The notes under the pieces were generated by a model, which was given only the letters and a program-made list of their open reading frames with translations, was not told the origin of the DNA and did not search any database. Of a stretch of DNA of 45,319 nt, positions 10,761 through 24,000 are shown one piece after another. This stretch comes from Diphasiastrum complanatum (taxonomy: Eukaryota > Streptophyta > Lycopodiopsida > Lycopodiales > Lycopodiaceae): the NCBI GenBank assembly GCA_029204225.1, contig CM055104.1, forward strand, positions 39,924,527 to 39,969,845. The letters are read 5' to 3'. Each line of letters opens with the position of its first letter. Position 1 is the stretch's first letter. The position numbers and the translations under genes are program-made.

Positions 10761-12168
10761 ATCTGATTTTTTGTGATGTGATAGAGTGCTTCTGTCTTAG
10801 TGATCAAAGCAAAGATTAATTTCCAATTGGCTAGGTTGAAAAGAGATATGATTCAAAATTTGTGGTCTAGATCTTGTGTAGATCCTTCTAGATTGTTGAA
10901 TGTGTTCAAATCTAGTTTCTTGAGAGTCACAAATTACATTTTGAAAAGTCATATCACAAGGTTTTACTTCCTCATCCATCAATAGGTGGCAACCTATTGG
11001 AGGCAAGTAAGCATCCTAAATGCAACCTTTGTGGCAAGAGAGATCATTTTGTCTCAAGATGCTACAAAATGAAGACCAATCCATCCAAGGGTAACCAATG
11101 CAAGGGGGCCGAGGCCTCACAAGGACTTACAAGATTTGTCTTCAAAAGTCCATCACCACACATTTCAAATCTTTTGAAGTTTTTCATTTGGAAGTGCATT
11201 GTTTGGTTCAAAATGCAAAGATAGATGTCACTTTCATTAATGTCACTTGGATTTATTTCATGTCCTTGGAATGCATTTTGTTTGGAACTTTGGATAAGTT
11301 CAAAGTTATTGTTATGATCCAAGAGAAACCAAGCAAGATTAAGGAGGAGCAATCGCAAAATGAAAATAGTTCCACTTATGCTCTCATGACATCTTTTGAA
11401 GAACTATTTTGCTTTGAAGAGATTTTTGTATCTCAAATGTGGATTAAGGCAATACTAGTTGAGTGTGATGCCTTAATAGAAAGCAAAGCATGTTTTCCTT
11501 GTAAACTTACATTGAGTATAAAGACAAGGAAATGGAAATGTCTTTATGATGTATTTTCTTTTGGTTTCAATAAGATCATGAATGATGTGTTCATTCATAA
11601 TGTTGAAAATTGTAAATTTTCAATTGTAAAGGAGATTTGTAAAGTTCTTATGAGAATAAGTGAAGCATCCAAAGTGGACACTTATATCCATAAGCAAGTA
11701 GTTAGCCTTATTGAGATGGAAATACTTTTTGATTTCAATATTAGAAAATTCATGCCAAGCTATAGTGATTTTTGGACTTATGGTTCTAGCATAAGTAATG
11801 TTGATGATCATATGAAGTGCACATTATATGATCATGTTTGTTGTGATCATTTTGAGACATGGAGGTCTCGGATTTCCATCAAGGAGGAGCACCAAGAAGT
11901 TGATCTTGAAGAGTCATCTCAAGGTTCAAGTGTGCCAAGGATTGAGGAGGAGAGTCCTTCTCAAGCTATGATTCCAAGAAGAATATCAAGAGACATGGTT
12001 GAGCTCATATGGCTCACATTTCAAGGGAAAGAGGAGCACATTTCAAGTGGTATACATCTCATGCTTGCTTCTCTTATGTCATTTGGTGAATCAATTTGCT
12101 TTAGTGAGACTTTTGCAACTCAAAGTTGGAGTAAAGCAATACTAGTTGAGTATGATGTCTCTCTTTGA

Positions 12169-13025
12169 AAATGCGACACTACCCTTGAAATTGCGACACT
12201 GCCCTTAAAATCTCGAAGGCGTCTTTTAGCAAAATGCGAGGGTCTGTAGTGTGAAGTAATGGGCACGACTGATGCACGGAGGACAGTGACATGAAACTAG
12301 AATCAGTTTTGATTAAGCCTAATGCATTTCTTTTGATTAGAGCTTTAACTTAATCAGTTCCCTGGATTGATCACATAAAAGGACCAACAAAGGATACAGT
12401 AAATGAAGAGGATAGAGATCACGGATACAGAATAGACAAAAGTTTGAGATAGCTCCAGAGTGAGTTTTCATAGTCATATTACTCGTAAGAGAGAACATCT
12501 CTCTTGCGCCAACACGCTGATCTGAAAAACAGACAGTAGTCAAAAAAAATATTGTAAATTCAGTTATGATAATAGAAGCAATTTCTGCAATGCTCTGTTC
12601 TGTAATGTGTATGATCTACAACATTGGAATGCATGCTAGCAGTAGATAACTTTATGTTGTTGTTATGTCTGTGCGACATCAACTTCGAGTACACAAGAAA
12701 TAATTCTTGATTCAGGTGACGTCACACTTCGTGACAACAAGACACATGATCACACTCCTTGTGTACTAATCATTATGCGTGTTCTTGACAAGTTTGAGCT
12801 TTACTAAAATTTATTTGTTGTTGCATCTACCTTAAGCTCGTTCCACAAAAACATGAAATAATATTATAGTAGTTCTCAATCAAGTGTTTTGTACAATTTC
12901 CCCAGTAGGCCAATGGTCCACTAGTAGTCCATAACTCTCCAATGTAGGCAAAGTAGAAAAGGAATTAGTACCAACAAAGAAACAATATCAAGGAGGAACC
13001 ACTAAAGTAGGAACATCTATATGAG
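12169..13025. other. Gene-free spacer with short repeats
   Basis: No gene is seen. At 12168-12215 a 'gcgacact.cccttgaaa' unit is repeated twice. A perfect TGACGTCA palindrome (bZIP-type site) lies near 12718. The right part should hold the 3' LTR of the minus-strand gypsy element at 13030-13900, but I cannot define its ends. Confidence 0.35.
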
Positions 13026-13029
13026 TAGG

Positions 13030-13900
13030 AGCATCCTTAGGGGATATAGTGGCTACAAGTGAGTTTTCTCGATTTGCAAGGAGAGTACAATAAAAAACAT
13101 CAATAGGCTCCCATGTAGCCTTCTCAATAGGACAACTATCCCATTGGACTAAAAATCAATGTGTCGTTGTCAACGATTATATAGTAACCTATAACCTGTG
13201 AAATAGCAACAGACAAAAACAAAAACAAAATGAATCAGTAGGAAAACTATAAGCACAAGGAATGTCATCCACAATGGTAGCACATAGTAGATTGACATGA
13301 AAAATTATCACACGTCCGAGTGATAAAAGGTAGTTCAAGGCAATATGTAGCAGGGCTAAGCCATATAAAAATCAAGAAAGGTCCATAATAAGGTGGTGCA
13401 AGCTTTTCAATAAAAGCCTAGCCTTGTACAAAATGGTGTCTAACAAAGCATAAACTAAGATAAATATAGGTGTCTAACAAAACATAACCTAAGATTGATA
13501 TAATATAACATGCAAAACTCAACACTCGCCGATGGCAATCAGTAGCAGACTTATACCAATACTAAATATGTTGTATGTGAGTAGTAGCACAAGAAAGAAT
13601 CTCCTAAGCACCATGAAGATTAGAGGAAATAGTAACATATGCATCATCAGGGAGAACATGTATACTTGGTAGAATTGCCAATTCTAGTAGAAAAAGAAAT
13701 TCACATGATAGAGCTGACATAACTGTTATCACTATACTCAACCAAACATAAATGTTGATCCCAATCTCGACTAGTAGGAGAAACATAATGACATAAGCAA
13801 TCCTCCAACAACTGGTTAATGCTTCAGATTGACCATCAATAGATAAATGGTAAGTGAGTCATTTTGCAAGTCAATAGAGTGTGAGTTTTGCGAGATTTTT
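13030..13900 (-). pseudogene. Ty3/gypsy chromovirus integrase and chromodomain remnant
   Basis: Minus-strand reading in order: YHLSIDGQSEAL (the 'YHPQTDGQTE' integrase motif, about 13850), NQLLEDCLCHYVSPTSRDWD and QHLCLVEYSDNSYVSSI (about 13820-13700), ADCHRR (about 13540), then KLAPPYYGPF with LSPATYCLELP (about 13410-13330), the integrase C-terminal GPF/Y module. Last comes FLVQWDSCPIEKATWEPIDV (about 13170-13110), a chromodomain. Several frameshifts and stops separate these blocks. Chromodomains mark the chromovirus branch of Ty3/gypsy elements and direct integration to marked chromatin. This is probably the 3' half of the element whose RT lies at 17545-18420. Confidence 0.8.
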
Positions 13901-14754
13901 TTACTATCAATATCTTTATCAAGACCAATGGCTTTGGGTGATGTGATGCAAATGTGTGGCTCAATGGAGCAAAACATTTTTTTTTTTGATATTGCAGTTT
14001 GAAATCCGTAAGTACTCACCAAAGGATCTAGCATTGTCAAGAACCATTGGTCTTGAAAATGAGATTCAATTATGCTCATCATTACCACATTACTTAAATT
14101 GTTATTAGATATTATATACAATAGATACACGAACTAGCAATATTGTTCCAATATGCAAACAATTGTAAAAAATATATGCAACGCCATTCTACTAGCACTT
14201 TTCTTGTTGTTTCAAACAAGTACGCGAGCCAAGTTTTCTTGGCAACCAAAATTCTAAAATCTCTTCATTTTTGAGAATACCAGATTGGTTGCTCATGGGA
14301 CCAACACACCATTTTAAACACTTGCATTTACTGTCATTTGAAACTGAAGAACAATGCAAGTGATGCAACTTCTTAAGTGTAAGCCCTATGCCAATGGTTT
14401 CTGTGCTTGTCACTAATTTTCTCATGCCACCTCATCTACGACATGGTGAAAACTGAAGCTAAGTCTAAGAGGGCTGGACCGATATTTTCTCCGTGGACCA
14501 ATGGGAAGATTCCATTTTAAGTTGTGTTAAAGAAGTATCTTCATAGTAAGGCTAGGGAAAAGACACTTTCCCGACTTATGACAAATAATAAGAGGATAAA
14601 TAACAAAAGATTTGCAGGCATTGTATGCAAAGGAGGCATTGGAGTGTGAAACCTACCTTAACTCCCAATTAGCAATGCCACATTATAAATTAATACCACT
14701 TGCCGAGTTTAAAAATAAAATAAAATCTGAAGAGGCCTTTCGTTTATGTGCTCA
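13901..14754. other. Decayed sequence, no gene recognised
   Basis: This should contain the integrase core of the flanking minus-strand gypsy element, but I find no motif I can defend. A T-tract of ten lies near 13978-13988. Confidence 0.3.
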
Positions 14755-14850
14755 AGCGCGGGCGTGAATCGAACCTAGGTGGGCAAGCCATGAAATGCAT
14801 TGAGAGCTCCGCGATGGCTAGCTTGGATAAAGCATGGAGGGCGAAGAAAT
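14755..14850 (-). mobile_element. Possible tRNA-derived SINE head
   Basis: On the minus strand, GGTTCGATTC at 14775-14766 matches the Pol III B box (tRNA T-loop). A weaker A-box-like stretch (GCGGAGCTCTCA) lies about 35 bp upstream. It is too degenerate to be a tRNA gene, and neither a tail nor a target duplication was found. Confidence 0.3.
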
Positions 14851-15005
14851 AGAAGCTCGATGATCAGCAGCTGGGAGCAGCCATCTCCATTTTCACTGCA
14901 ATTGATCGAAGAAATCTCCTTGCTGGCCTCCTTCCCGAATGTGCGTGTATTGTTCCTACTGCTTTGCATTCATGGGTCTTCACAGCACCTCAAATTCGTT
15001 GCTAA
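14814..15005 (+). other. Unidentified short ORF with one internal stop
   Basis: From ATG 14814 the frame reads MASLDKAWRAKK, then TAG at 14850, then continues through KLDDQQLGAAISIFTAIDRR and NLLAGLLPECACIV to TAA at 15003-15005. It has a coding-like composition apart from the stop and may be a broken first exon. I do not recognise it, and it partly overlaps the possible SINE. Confidence 0.25.
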
Positions 15006-15495
15006 CATCGCATTTTGTCTCTGGATTTTGCTGCTTATACTTTTTCTTTTCACCAAGGTAAATGGGGAGGGTTTAATTCCTAGGCCGGTCATCTTATCCA
15101 TGTTCTACAAGACTTTCTACGATTTAAAGCAGCAAGTAATCACCACTGTTACAAAATCAATGAGTTGTTAGCATAACATTGTTCAAAGCGGCCATCACTA
15201 GCTCCCTGTTAGTGCTTGTTCTTCATATTCTGAGGCGAAGAAATCAGAATCTAATTCCTACATGGAACTTTACATATGGGAGAATGGTCTTTTTTTCATG
15301 GTGGTAAGGGTCATTTGAGAAGTTGGGCAACTTAGCTTTGAAATTACCCGTATAACCATTGAAGATCTCTAGGAAAACCATTCGGTTACTTTGAGGGTGA
15401 GTGAAAATTTCATTTAATCTTACCCACCATAACCATAAGATGTGCTGCAAATTTTTTTAGGTATCATTTCTGGTGGTAAATTGACTTTTCTGATA

Positions 15496-15653
15496 ACTCA
15501 AGATAATTATTTGCAGTAAAAAGTTTTTTTATGGGAATGTGAAATTCTGATCATGGACTTAATGGCTTACCATTACTCAAGATAATTATTTGCAGTAAAA
15601 AGTTTTTTTATGGGAATGTGAAATTCTGATCATGGACTCTATGGCTTACCATG
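15496..15653. repeat. Recent 79-bp tandem duplication
   Basis: 15496-15574 and 15575-15653 are adjacent copies that differ at only about three bases near their ends. The near-identity points to a recent duplication by replication slippage or unequal exchange. Confidence 0.9.
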
Positions 15654-17544
15654 CACGTAAATTTTTCTAGAGGGGACTCTCCATTGTGGAATGGATAATC
15701 ATTTTACTTCAAAAAATTGAGAAAATTCTTTAGGATAGGATATTCCACGAATCAAATTCAGTTTTGGATGAATAGATGCACAAAGCATTTTTTATTAAGA
15801 ATAATAAGGCATTCTTAAACTTTAAAGGGAAGTTGTCTTATGCCTGTAAGTTTGTTATCAAAGCTAGAATGTTCTTAGTTGATTGAACTTGAGTCCATGG
15901 TAAGAAGGATTTCCAAAATGAAGTTTATTATAAGGAATTTTAGTCTTGCCTTTGTACTTTTGTATGCCCATTCACATGTGTGTCCATTTGCATATTTGAA
16001 GTATGCCAAAGTTTTGCCGTACCTCTATGCCACAAAATATGTGTTTTAGTGAAATTACATATTATCTTTATTTGGTATTATTTTTGATTTCGTATGTATT
16101 CTTTTAACACGTTAGCTTGTTTTAGTTCAAAATTTGAACATATACGTGGTGGTGTTATGCTTACCCATTCATTTTAATTTAGTTAAATTTTTGTATAAGG
16201 CTAGGCAACAAGTTTGTTACAAGCCCTAGTCTGACTCTACTAGTAGGTAAATGGCTCATATACAAACCATATACCTTACTCCTATGCACATATGAATACT
16301 ACAAATACTTGTGTAGCCTTACATAAAGATTTGTTCCGCACGAGTACCAGTGAAACTATGAGGGATGTTCATTGGCAACTTCCATTTGATATACCACTTT
16401 AAGCAACCTTGTAAGCATGACTAAGTTTGCTAAGGATACTACAAGTTGATGTTAAGCGAAACCCCCTTGGATTGGCACAAATCAAATTTGTGGATTTGTA
16501 GTCTTTGAAGTTGGCGATTGCTAAATTTTCACAAGGAGGCTTCAATTGTCGCTAGTTTAACAAAGTTCGTGAATTTTGACTCCTCAAGCTATGCCCTCAA
16601 GCATGAAAAGTGGCATATAGATGACATTACCATTAGTGCCTTTGTGTTTGCTTGACTACTAAGATATGTGTAGGACTTAGTTAAATGTCAAAAGAGAGGG
16701 TAAACATAGACTTGTGGGACCTTGTTCACAATCTAATCACGAGGCATGAACTGAGGGTAAGCAAAATACATGACTACCTGACATCTCGTGTACATTGATT
16801 AAAGTCAATGACATTGCTTAACCCAATCAAATTCTTAATTAATCAACTTGATAGCTCATTTCTTTACCTTAAGCCTTAGAGTTAAGTTCCATTTGGATGT
16901 GTTAGAGGAATAAAAGCATCAAAACAAGTCTTAGGCCCATTTAAGACTATGGGTAACAAAAATTCCTTGTGTTTATTTACTTCAATAACATTGATCCATA
17001 TTTTAAGTTCCTCACAAGCTATGCTGGTGAGACAAACTCTTAGGATCCAACCCGACATGGATTTAAACAATCACTCATAACAACATTGTCGATCAATTCT
17101 CTATAATTTAGCTTTGGCACAAGCAACAAAATCTCATACATTGGTCGATCACAAATCTCAATTTATTGAATTCTTAGCAAGTACATAGCGTGAAATCGTA
17201 TGGATCTTGTCTCCTCCCAACCTTTGCAACATAGAATGTGATGAGGAATGCCTCTCTCTAGGGTCACTTATCCACAATCCTCAAGCACCCAACCCTAACA
17301 CATCCTAATGTCGACAAGTGTCTCCTTCACTAGACTTACTCTCCTAAATCTCATTGTAGCTATGGTTCAAAATCAGCTCTTACTCGATTCAAAAATTCAA
17401 TTCATATCCAAGTGTGCCTTGTGCAAAGACTTTCATGGTGTACGCTAATTAGGTGTGTCCTTCCACGAAAGTGGCAGAACGAGCTGACTCTCCCATGTGA
17501 CTAGTTCAAATCTTGCTTGATAATGGCCACACACTCTTTGCAAA
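15654..17544. other. AT-rich, no gene recognised
   Basis: No conserved exon or repeat-family motif found on either strand. It lies between the two halves of a minus-strand gypsy element, so it may include integrase remnants plus a later insertion. Confidence 0.3.
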
Positions 17545-18420
17545 ATGGAGTTTTTGTTGACTTTTTTTTTATTTCGTCTTGAGATCACATGCTATCACAC
17601 CAATGCTTATCTAATACATTAGTCGAGATAATGAATCACTTGCCACTTTTTTTTCATGCCACCTAGTTTAGTGACCCTCAAAATATCGTGACTTGTGTAG
17701 GAACAATGTTCTACACCCTACAAGTAATGCCAACACACCTTGAGCATATCTACTTACTCGTACATCTCTGGCTCATGTTTGCGTATTGTTTTTGAATATG
17801 ATTGAGCTTCTTGCTCTCATAGTAATTGGCCTACCTTCCCATGTGAACAATGAACCTGTGGTGATGCTACTTGCACCTGTCTCTAAGGTTAATTGCCTTT
17901 CTCCATGGCCTCAAAACTCTTCAATACTGTAGAAACATAGCGTACCATGGTGTTACTTTTTTGGAACTAGTCCAAGAAGAGAACAATTGTCTTGGAGTGA
18001 TCCTTGATACATTGTAATATGATTTGCAAAGTCTTCATAATGATGGATCAAAATTGTCTAAATATTTTTTTGACCATGCTAAATCGACATCCATCTTGGT
18101 TGGATTCACAATAACACCCTCTGCCATTATATCATAACCAAAGGTACCCTAGGAAAAACTTACTTATTATTAGTAGACAAAACTTCAATCTACAGTACTC
18201 GATACCCAGCCTGGAGTTGCTCTCCAAACTTTGACACTATCAAAATGTGCACAAATATGAGAATCGAGATGAATAATGTCTACTTTTGAACAATGCCATA
18301 CTTGATGAGATTGAGGTGTGAGGTGAGGTACTGTAGCTTTTTTTCATAAAACATTGAGGTCTAGATTACTGACTAGGTAGGATCCAACTTGATCCACTTT
18401 CAACATTTCTCAACATAAGT
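17545..18420 (-). pseudogene. Ty3/gypsy RT and RNase H remnant
   Basis: Minus-strand reading: ILIFVHILIVSKFGEQLQ (about 18260-18210) corresponds to the 'DDILIYSK' region of gypsy RT. TFGYDIMAEGVIVNPTKMDV with DLAW (about 18150-18080) matches the 'YLGHxISxEGVxxDPxKV' motif. FEAMEKAIN (about 17910) matches the 'F..LK..LT' spacer. A frame reading ESKKLNHIQKQYA (about 17810) matches RNase H 'ESKKL...E.NY'. The catalytic Asp pair is lost, and there are many stops and frameshifts. Its position and strand fit it being the upstream half of the chromovirus at 13030-13900, with about 2.4 kb more than expected between them. Confidence 0.7.
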
Positions 18421-18848
18421 AGCAAGTTCTCACACTCATCATTGTAAGTAGATTGAAAATAGTTAAAAATTTGATTACTTGGCATTTAATTGCAAATTTG
18501 GTCAAGCTTCTTAGCTTAGCAAGTACAAGGAGGTACATGACTATTGAGACCTTGCTGCATTGAGCTGAGTTTATCTTCAACTAACAACCCCTTTGGCCCA
18601 CTTGATAGGCTTCTCAAAGCCTAAACCCTTGGGCATTATTTGTGCCACTCAATTCTTAGACAACCTTGTCTTGAAACAACTCTTACTCATCATAAAGTGG
18701 TGTTCGAAATAGAAATTTAGCAATCTTTTGCTAGTCACTGTATTAAAATGTGTATAGATCAATATAAATGCTAAAAATCCAATAAGTGTATGGCATCACC
18801 AATTTGTATACTGGCTAAAACAAATATATGCACCAAAGATGCAACCCA

Positions 18849-18930
18849 CATTCCGGGACGTGATCTGGCATTGACCATTAGGGTTTCCCGGAATGCAATT
18901 TTGTTTTTTTGGTGCCAATATGGGTATCAG
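18849..18930. repeat. 10-bp inverted repeat and a TIR-like motif
   Basis: CATTCCGGGA (18849-18858) and TCCCGGAATG (18886-18895) are exact reverse complements. Just downstream, 18912-18930 reads GTGCCAATATGGGTATCAG, only one base off the terminal inverted repeat of the element at 36143-36698. No second end was found here. Confidence 0.6.
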
Positions 18931-21094
18931 ATTAAAGGCGTTTTCAAGAGCAATTCACTTACCTAGTTTGCTAGGAGTTTCAAGAGGAGTACGGTCCAAT
19001 TTTGGGCGTTTAAGTGATTCTTTATCGAATATTTCTATTTTGTACTATGTCAAATGAAATCACATGGAACTGTATTGAACAACAGCAAATCGACAACAAT
19101 TATGAAGCATAAGCACCCATCTTAGAGCTTGTGACAAAAACGTGAATCAACTCAAACTACTCAACAAACTATGTGTACTTGAATGATACACCAACTTGTT
19201 GCTTCATGAATGAATAGATAGAGAACCATAGCAAGCCATACACAACCTGTAAACAATTCTTGACAGGCTTGACTCAAGCTCCCAAGACTGCTCTATGAAG
19301 GCCTATAGACCTGTGCTATCAAGGCAGAGTGTGTGCTGTTTGTAGCACTCTTTTGTCTTCTCCTATGTGTTAATCAACCATCATAAGTTTCCGTATCTTA
19401 GGTGCCTTCCCATTTTGTTGGATCGAATAAGCTTGTAACATTGACTATTTTCACTCCAACGTCTTTTTGGTTTGCAGAGTATCTCTATCTGTAATTGACT
19501 GGATCAATATAGCTCTAGCCCTATGCAAATTTTGCCTCTTTCTACAAGTTCATTTAACACAAACTAAACTATCAAATATTTTTTTAGCCATTAGTCTTTT
19601 TTAAATTTTTTTTTTTGCGATCCGGGTTGCAGATCGCCGTGCGTGCCAGAATGTTTGTGCAGTGGATCGCAACTGTAGCCTCCTCATCGTCAACCACCAC
19701 ATCCATACATTTGTATGCTATCAATTCCATCCTCAACTTGCAATATATGACTAGTGACTTTGCGCTACTATGTCATAAATTGACAAATTGCGCTCATCAT
19801 CAATTTGTTATAATGAATGTTAGGGGATTCAATTTCAACAAATTGTACGGTTTTTTTAATAGAATAGGTATCTCAATGTAACAAAGTACAGATTGTATTT
19901 TGTAACAAGGTTCTTCCGTTGCCTACGACTACTCATTTCTCCATGTGACTTGAAAAGATTAGCTTAGAGTTTTTGTAGTATAAGTAATAGGATTGTACCG
20001 GGGTCGTATATGGTAGTAAATCACTCAACTAGCAATTCATTATTTGGGAGAACCTATATTTCATAGAATAGTAAAAAATGAACGATGTTTATGACAAATT
20101 GTATAACTTCGAAAACTTATTCGAACACCACTATAACAATTTTCATGTATATTATACTTCAATTGACAACATGCTACAATATTGTGTGAACAATTCCTGC
20201 TTATTCTTAATGGAAAATTTTTAAGCACTAATGTATGATGATACATTTGAAGTTATGAAAGGCCCGAAGGCTCATCGTCTTTTGGTTTTATAGGAGACAC
20301 AATTTCAACTTTTTTCAACTCACAAAATGGAATCCTAAACTTGCATTTTCATGTATTCAAAACATCAAAGCCACTGGTGACAAGCCTTCTTCTAATACTT
20401 GCTAAGATCGAGGACAAATAGAAGTTCGTCTAGCTTTTTGAAAACTAATGACAATCGTTGACTTGCATATTACTTATTGTTCATTTTGTCCCTAAAGTGT
20501 TATGCCAAGCTACCTCCAAATAACTGAATGTTATGTATTGTGAGTTGCTTTTTAGCATCTTTCTAGGAAAAAATGATGTTTTATGCCTATAAAAAAATTT
20601 GGTGGTTTGCTAAGTTTAGTTGATTGTAGAAGAATGCGACGCTTTGAATTTTCTCTACTACGGTGAAATATTTTCACTTCACATGTACATGGTAGAAACC
20701 TCAATAGTACTATCTGGATGGGGAATTTGTTCCAAAAGAAAGATGTGCATGTAGTTTCCACCTATATTGGTTGGGGAACTTGTTGTATTGGTTCAATTTA
20801 AAGTTTAGTTTGTAAAACTAAGGATGCTAGAAGTTCAATTCACAAAATAACTAGTTTTCAATTGAGTTTGTTAGGTGCATGTAGTCTTTTTTCTCTTGAA
20901 CTGAATGGTATGGAAGCCTAACCAAAGAGATGCTGTTTTGTCTTTTAATTCTTCAGATGTTAGATGTCCCGCAGGATGGAACCTTTCACTTGTGTCTATG
21001 AATTTTGGGAGTTTGTGGAAACTGAATCCCTACGAGTTGTGGCTTTCGCTTGAGACGAGAAGGATTGGGCTGGAGTTGGGATTGATGAGCTGAT
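18931..21094. other. Upstream region of the EPL1 gene, no other gene seen
   Basis: AT-rich sequence without recognisable exons. The last few hundred bases before 21095 should include the 5' UTR and promoter of the EPL1 gene; no clear TATA box or start site could be chosen. Confidence 0.3.
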
Positions 21095-24000
21095 ATGAGC
21101 AGGTTGTCATTTAGGCCTCGACCACTTGACATTCACAAAAAGCTTCCGATAGTGAAGTCGGTAAGGGATCTAGACAATGATGAGAGTGTAGGAGTGTCAC
21201 GGACAGTGCAACATAACCATGTTGCTTTGGATTCTGAAAATGAGTCGGTATGTTGTCTTCTCCATGTTTTGTTATGCGATTGCTTTCTCCTTTTCTATTT
21301 TGTCTTTGTATTATTTGTGCCAAGTACTATTAGCCATGATCACTATATGCTGAAAATGTGAATTTCTTCCATTAGATCAAGAAAAGTCAACTGCTTGAAA
21401 TTGAATTTCGCTAATACACCATCTTAGTTAGAAAATTCAATGCCCCCAAGGTCATTGCAATGCTATCCTGATATATCAATGCCTTCTCCGTACAACATTG
21501 ATGCTTTATGTTTGGACTTTGGCTATTGTGAATCTAGAAGACCTCCAAGAATATGATAGTCACGACAATCAAAAGGTTTCATTCGTTTGTCGTTCATGTG
21601 TTAATCATAAGTTTCAAAAGAAGTTCTATAGAAAATCTGGAATATCTTGGTGAAATTTTCCTTTTTTCCCTTCATACCTCTTGTCGCTACTTAAGGTAGT
21701 CAATTAATCTGCAATTCTTGGTTTAGATGTCTTTGAGGTTTGCTAGAGCATGCATATTCAGGAAAATTCAATGATGCGGGTATTGATATTGCACCAATTT
21801 TGATAGTCCTTTCTGCCTATCTTGTATCTTCCTTTTTTTTGTGTGTGGCCATTGCATTTGATATGCCCATGTGTTATGCTATTCATTTATGGTTTCGACT
21901 AAGTTAATGTGGTATATTGTAGTGCAATCAAGCTAGTTATGGCCTCCATGCCGCAAGTATGTGTTTTGTACATGTAGTAAGGTTGAAGGTGCCCGTAAAC
22001 AATGTTGATTTAGTATACATGTTCATATATCCTTAGTGCATCTTGACTTTTACGGATGGGAAGATCATATCTTAATCATAGTCTCACAAATTGAACTTGA
22101 AGCACACATGTTTCTTTGATTTCCATCTTAGCACTTAATCGCAGTATCACACATGTTTCTTTGATTTCCATCTCTTTCTATAACTTATAGTGCCATCCAA
22201 TTTCCAAAGTTCTTTTGTATGATGGCCATTTAGAAGATTGATGGCGACGATGAAAAGTCCTTAGCATGTTGTACTTATGTGAAAACTTATTGTAGAAAGA
22301 ATTTTGAATTCTGAAGTTCTAAGCAATCAACTTACTCTAAAGAAATGGGACCATAGATCACCTTTTCAAGATGCTTGTGTTGATTAGCATTTCCTATTCA
22401 TCCATTTATGAAAATATGCATATAAAATGTGTCCAGTTGTGGGGAATTACAATCAAGCTTGTATTGGGTTTAGGTTTTGGCAACACAAACGAGAAGAGGC
22501 TCTGAAATTCCAACTCCCCAATTTGTGGTTGTGGACTCTTATGAGAAAGATTATGAACAAACATTTGTTCAGCCTCCATCATATTTACGTGGTCGAGGAG
22601 GTACATATCTTCATCAAGTTTTACCTCTTTAAAATAATGCATGTGAAAATATACGTTGTCAAGAACTCTTTCCACCTGCATGTCGTGGGCTGAAAATTCC
22701 TCTAGCCAAAGAGGATCTTGCAAGAGATCATAGAAGATAGCTTGTTCACTCCTAAATCTTCCATTTGAGTGCTCCATTAAAAGTACGTCGCCTCCCCTTT
22801 TGAATGTGCAATGAATGGACTAAGGTTACCAAAATCGTCTTTGTTGTCTATGGTCACTCTAAAGATTTGACTTTTGCGATACAAAATAACAAACTACTAC
22901 ACGTATGTCGTTGTCTTGTGTTGTGACCTTTAACCAAATGAATTGTTTTATGGCTCTAGATCTATCCGATTTATTGCTTAGGATGTTGAGTCTTTAACAT
23001 AGAATCCTACTCCACCGTAACCTCTATTTTTTCACTGTTCATATTCCATGCCAAATACAAGTGGTGGTATATATAAATTGCAGGTAGCATGCATGTTTCA
23101 TGCTTCCATGTTTCTGCTAGCAATATCACATTTTAATCTATAGCCACTTCACTGGATCTACTTCTTTGGTCCCTGGGAATTCATTACGATCCCGGAAACA
23201 AATCATATATTTGGTAACTTGTAAGTCCCAAAGATCATGTGCCATTATTTTTTGGGTCTCGAATTAAAAGGCCTTTTTCACTCTTAGTGCAGCCCACTTA
23301 CCCTCTCATTCAGAGTCCATCAACCTTTTCCAATAAAGTTGTTTTAAAAATTCTAAAAGCTTTTTTCTCTTCATAAATTGTAGAAAATACATTCTGCCAT
23401 TTCACTCAAATTTAGGAATATTAAAGTATTCCGAATTTGGTATGCCCTTCTTTATACTGTAGAGGCCTTACAGATTTAAACCTAATTCACTCTGTCATAG
23501 AAATGAACTTAGAAATTCTGAAACATATAACTTAAAAAGTACTATTTAGCATTGCATGCTGAATGAAGCATTCACACATGCTTACATAATGATCAAAGAA
23601 TGAACAGTCGTAAAAGATGGTTGGTTTAGCTATTTGTTCACTTCTCCACTGTGACATGAAATGGGTTGTTGCAACTGTTGAATGTGGAGTAGACAATGCC
23701 AATAAAGCTCCAAGTTGTCTTCTCTGGGTTTGATCAATGTGGGGCCAACATAGAGCTGCTAGAAAGTTGAGTTTTTGTGGCATTGCAGTATGCCAGTTGT
23801 AACATAACATCAGAATTGGGTAGATGACCATGTCTAGGAATTATCAAAGGAGCTTCAGACGGCTTCTACAAGGCAGAGATGGTTTTATAGTCCAAACATG
23901 ATGCGTCAGCTGAGAAACATCTCTGCTCCAAGGGGTTTTGAAGGTCTTCTCGATATTGTGGCCAGGGGCCAAAATTTGAATTTTGATATGTGTCAATAAG

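Larger units (their letters stand above)
9186..12168 (+). pseudogene. Ty1/copia gag-pol remnant
   Basis: From 9186 to about 11000 is a stop-filled gag and leader region. At 11021-11062 the frame reads CNLCGKRDHFVSRC, a CX2CX4HX4C zinc knuckle of Gag. A 356-residue open frame (11098-12168) then carries two versions of the segment that opens copia reverse transcriptase: YALMTSFEELFCFEEIFVSQ plus WIKAILVECDALIE (about 11368-11475), and LMASLMSFGESICFSETFAT plus WSKAILVEYDV (about 12060-12155). A pre-RT linker (EEESPSQAMIPRRISR) precedes the second. Protease, integrase, the RT catalytic YVDD box and RNase H are missing. The open frame is probably a chance survivor of deletions, not a functional protein. 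Confidence 0.7.

Noticed and set aside
14755-14785. tRNA gene
   Set aside because: Only a B-box-like word is convincing; no acceptor stem or cloverleaf can be drawn.
22406-22777. Minus-strand 123-residue frame starting MEHSNGRFRSEQ
   Set aside because: It lies antisense to EPL1 exon 2 and includes its reverse complement, so at least part of it is a shadow; no family recognised.
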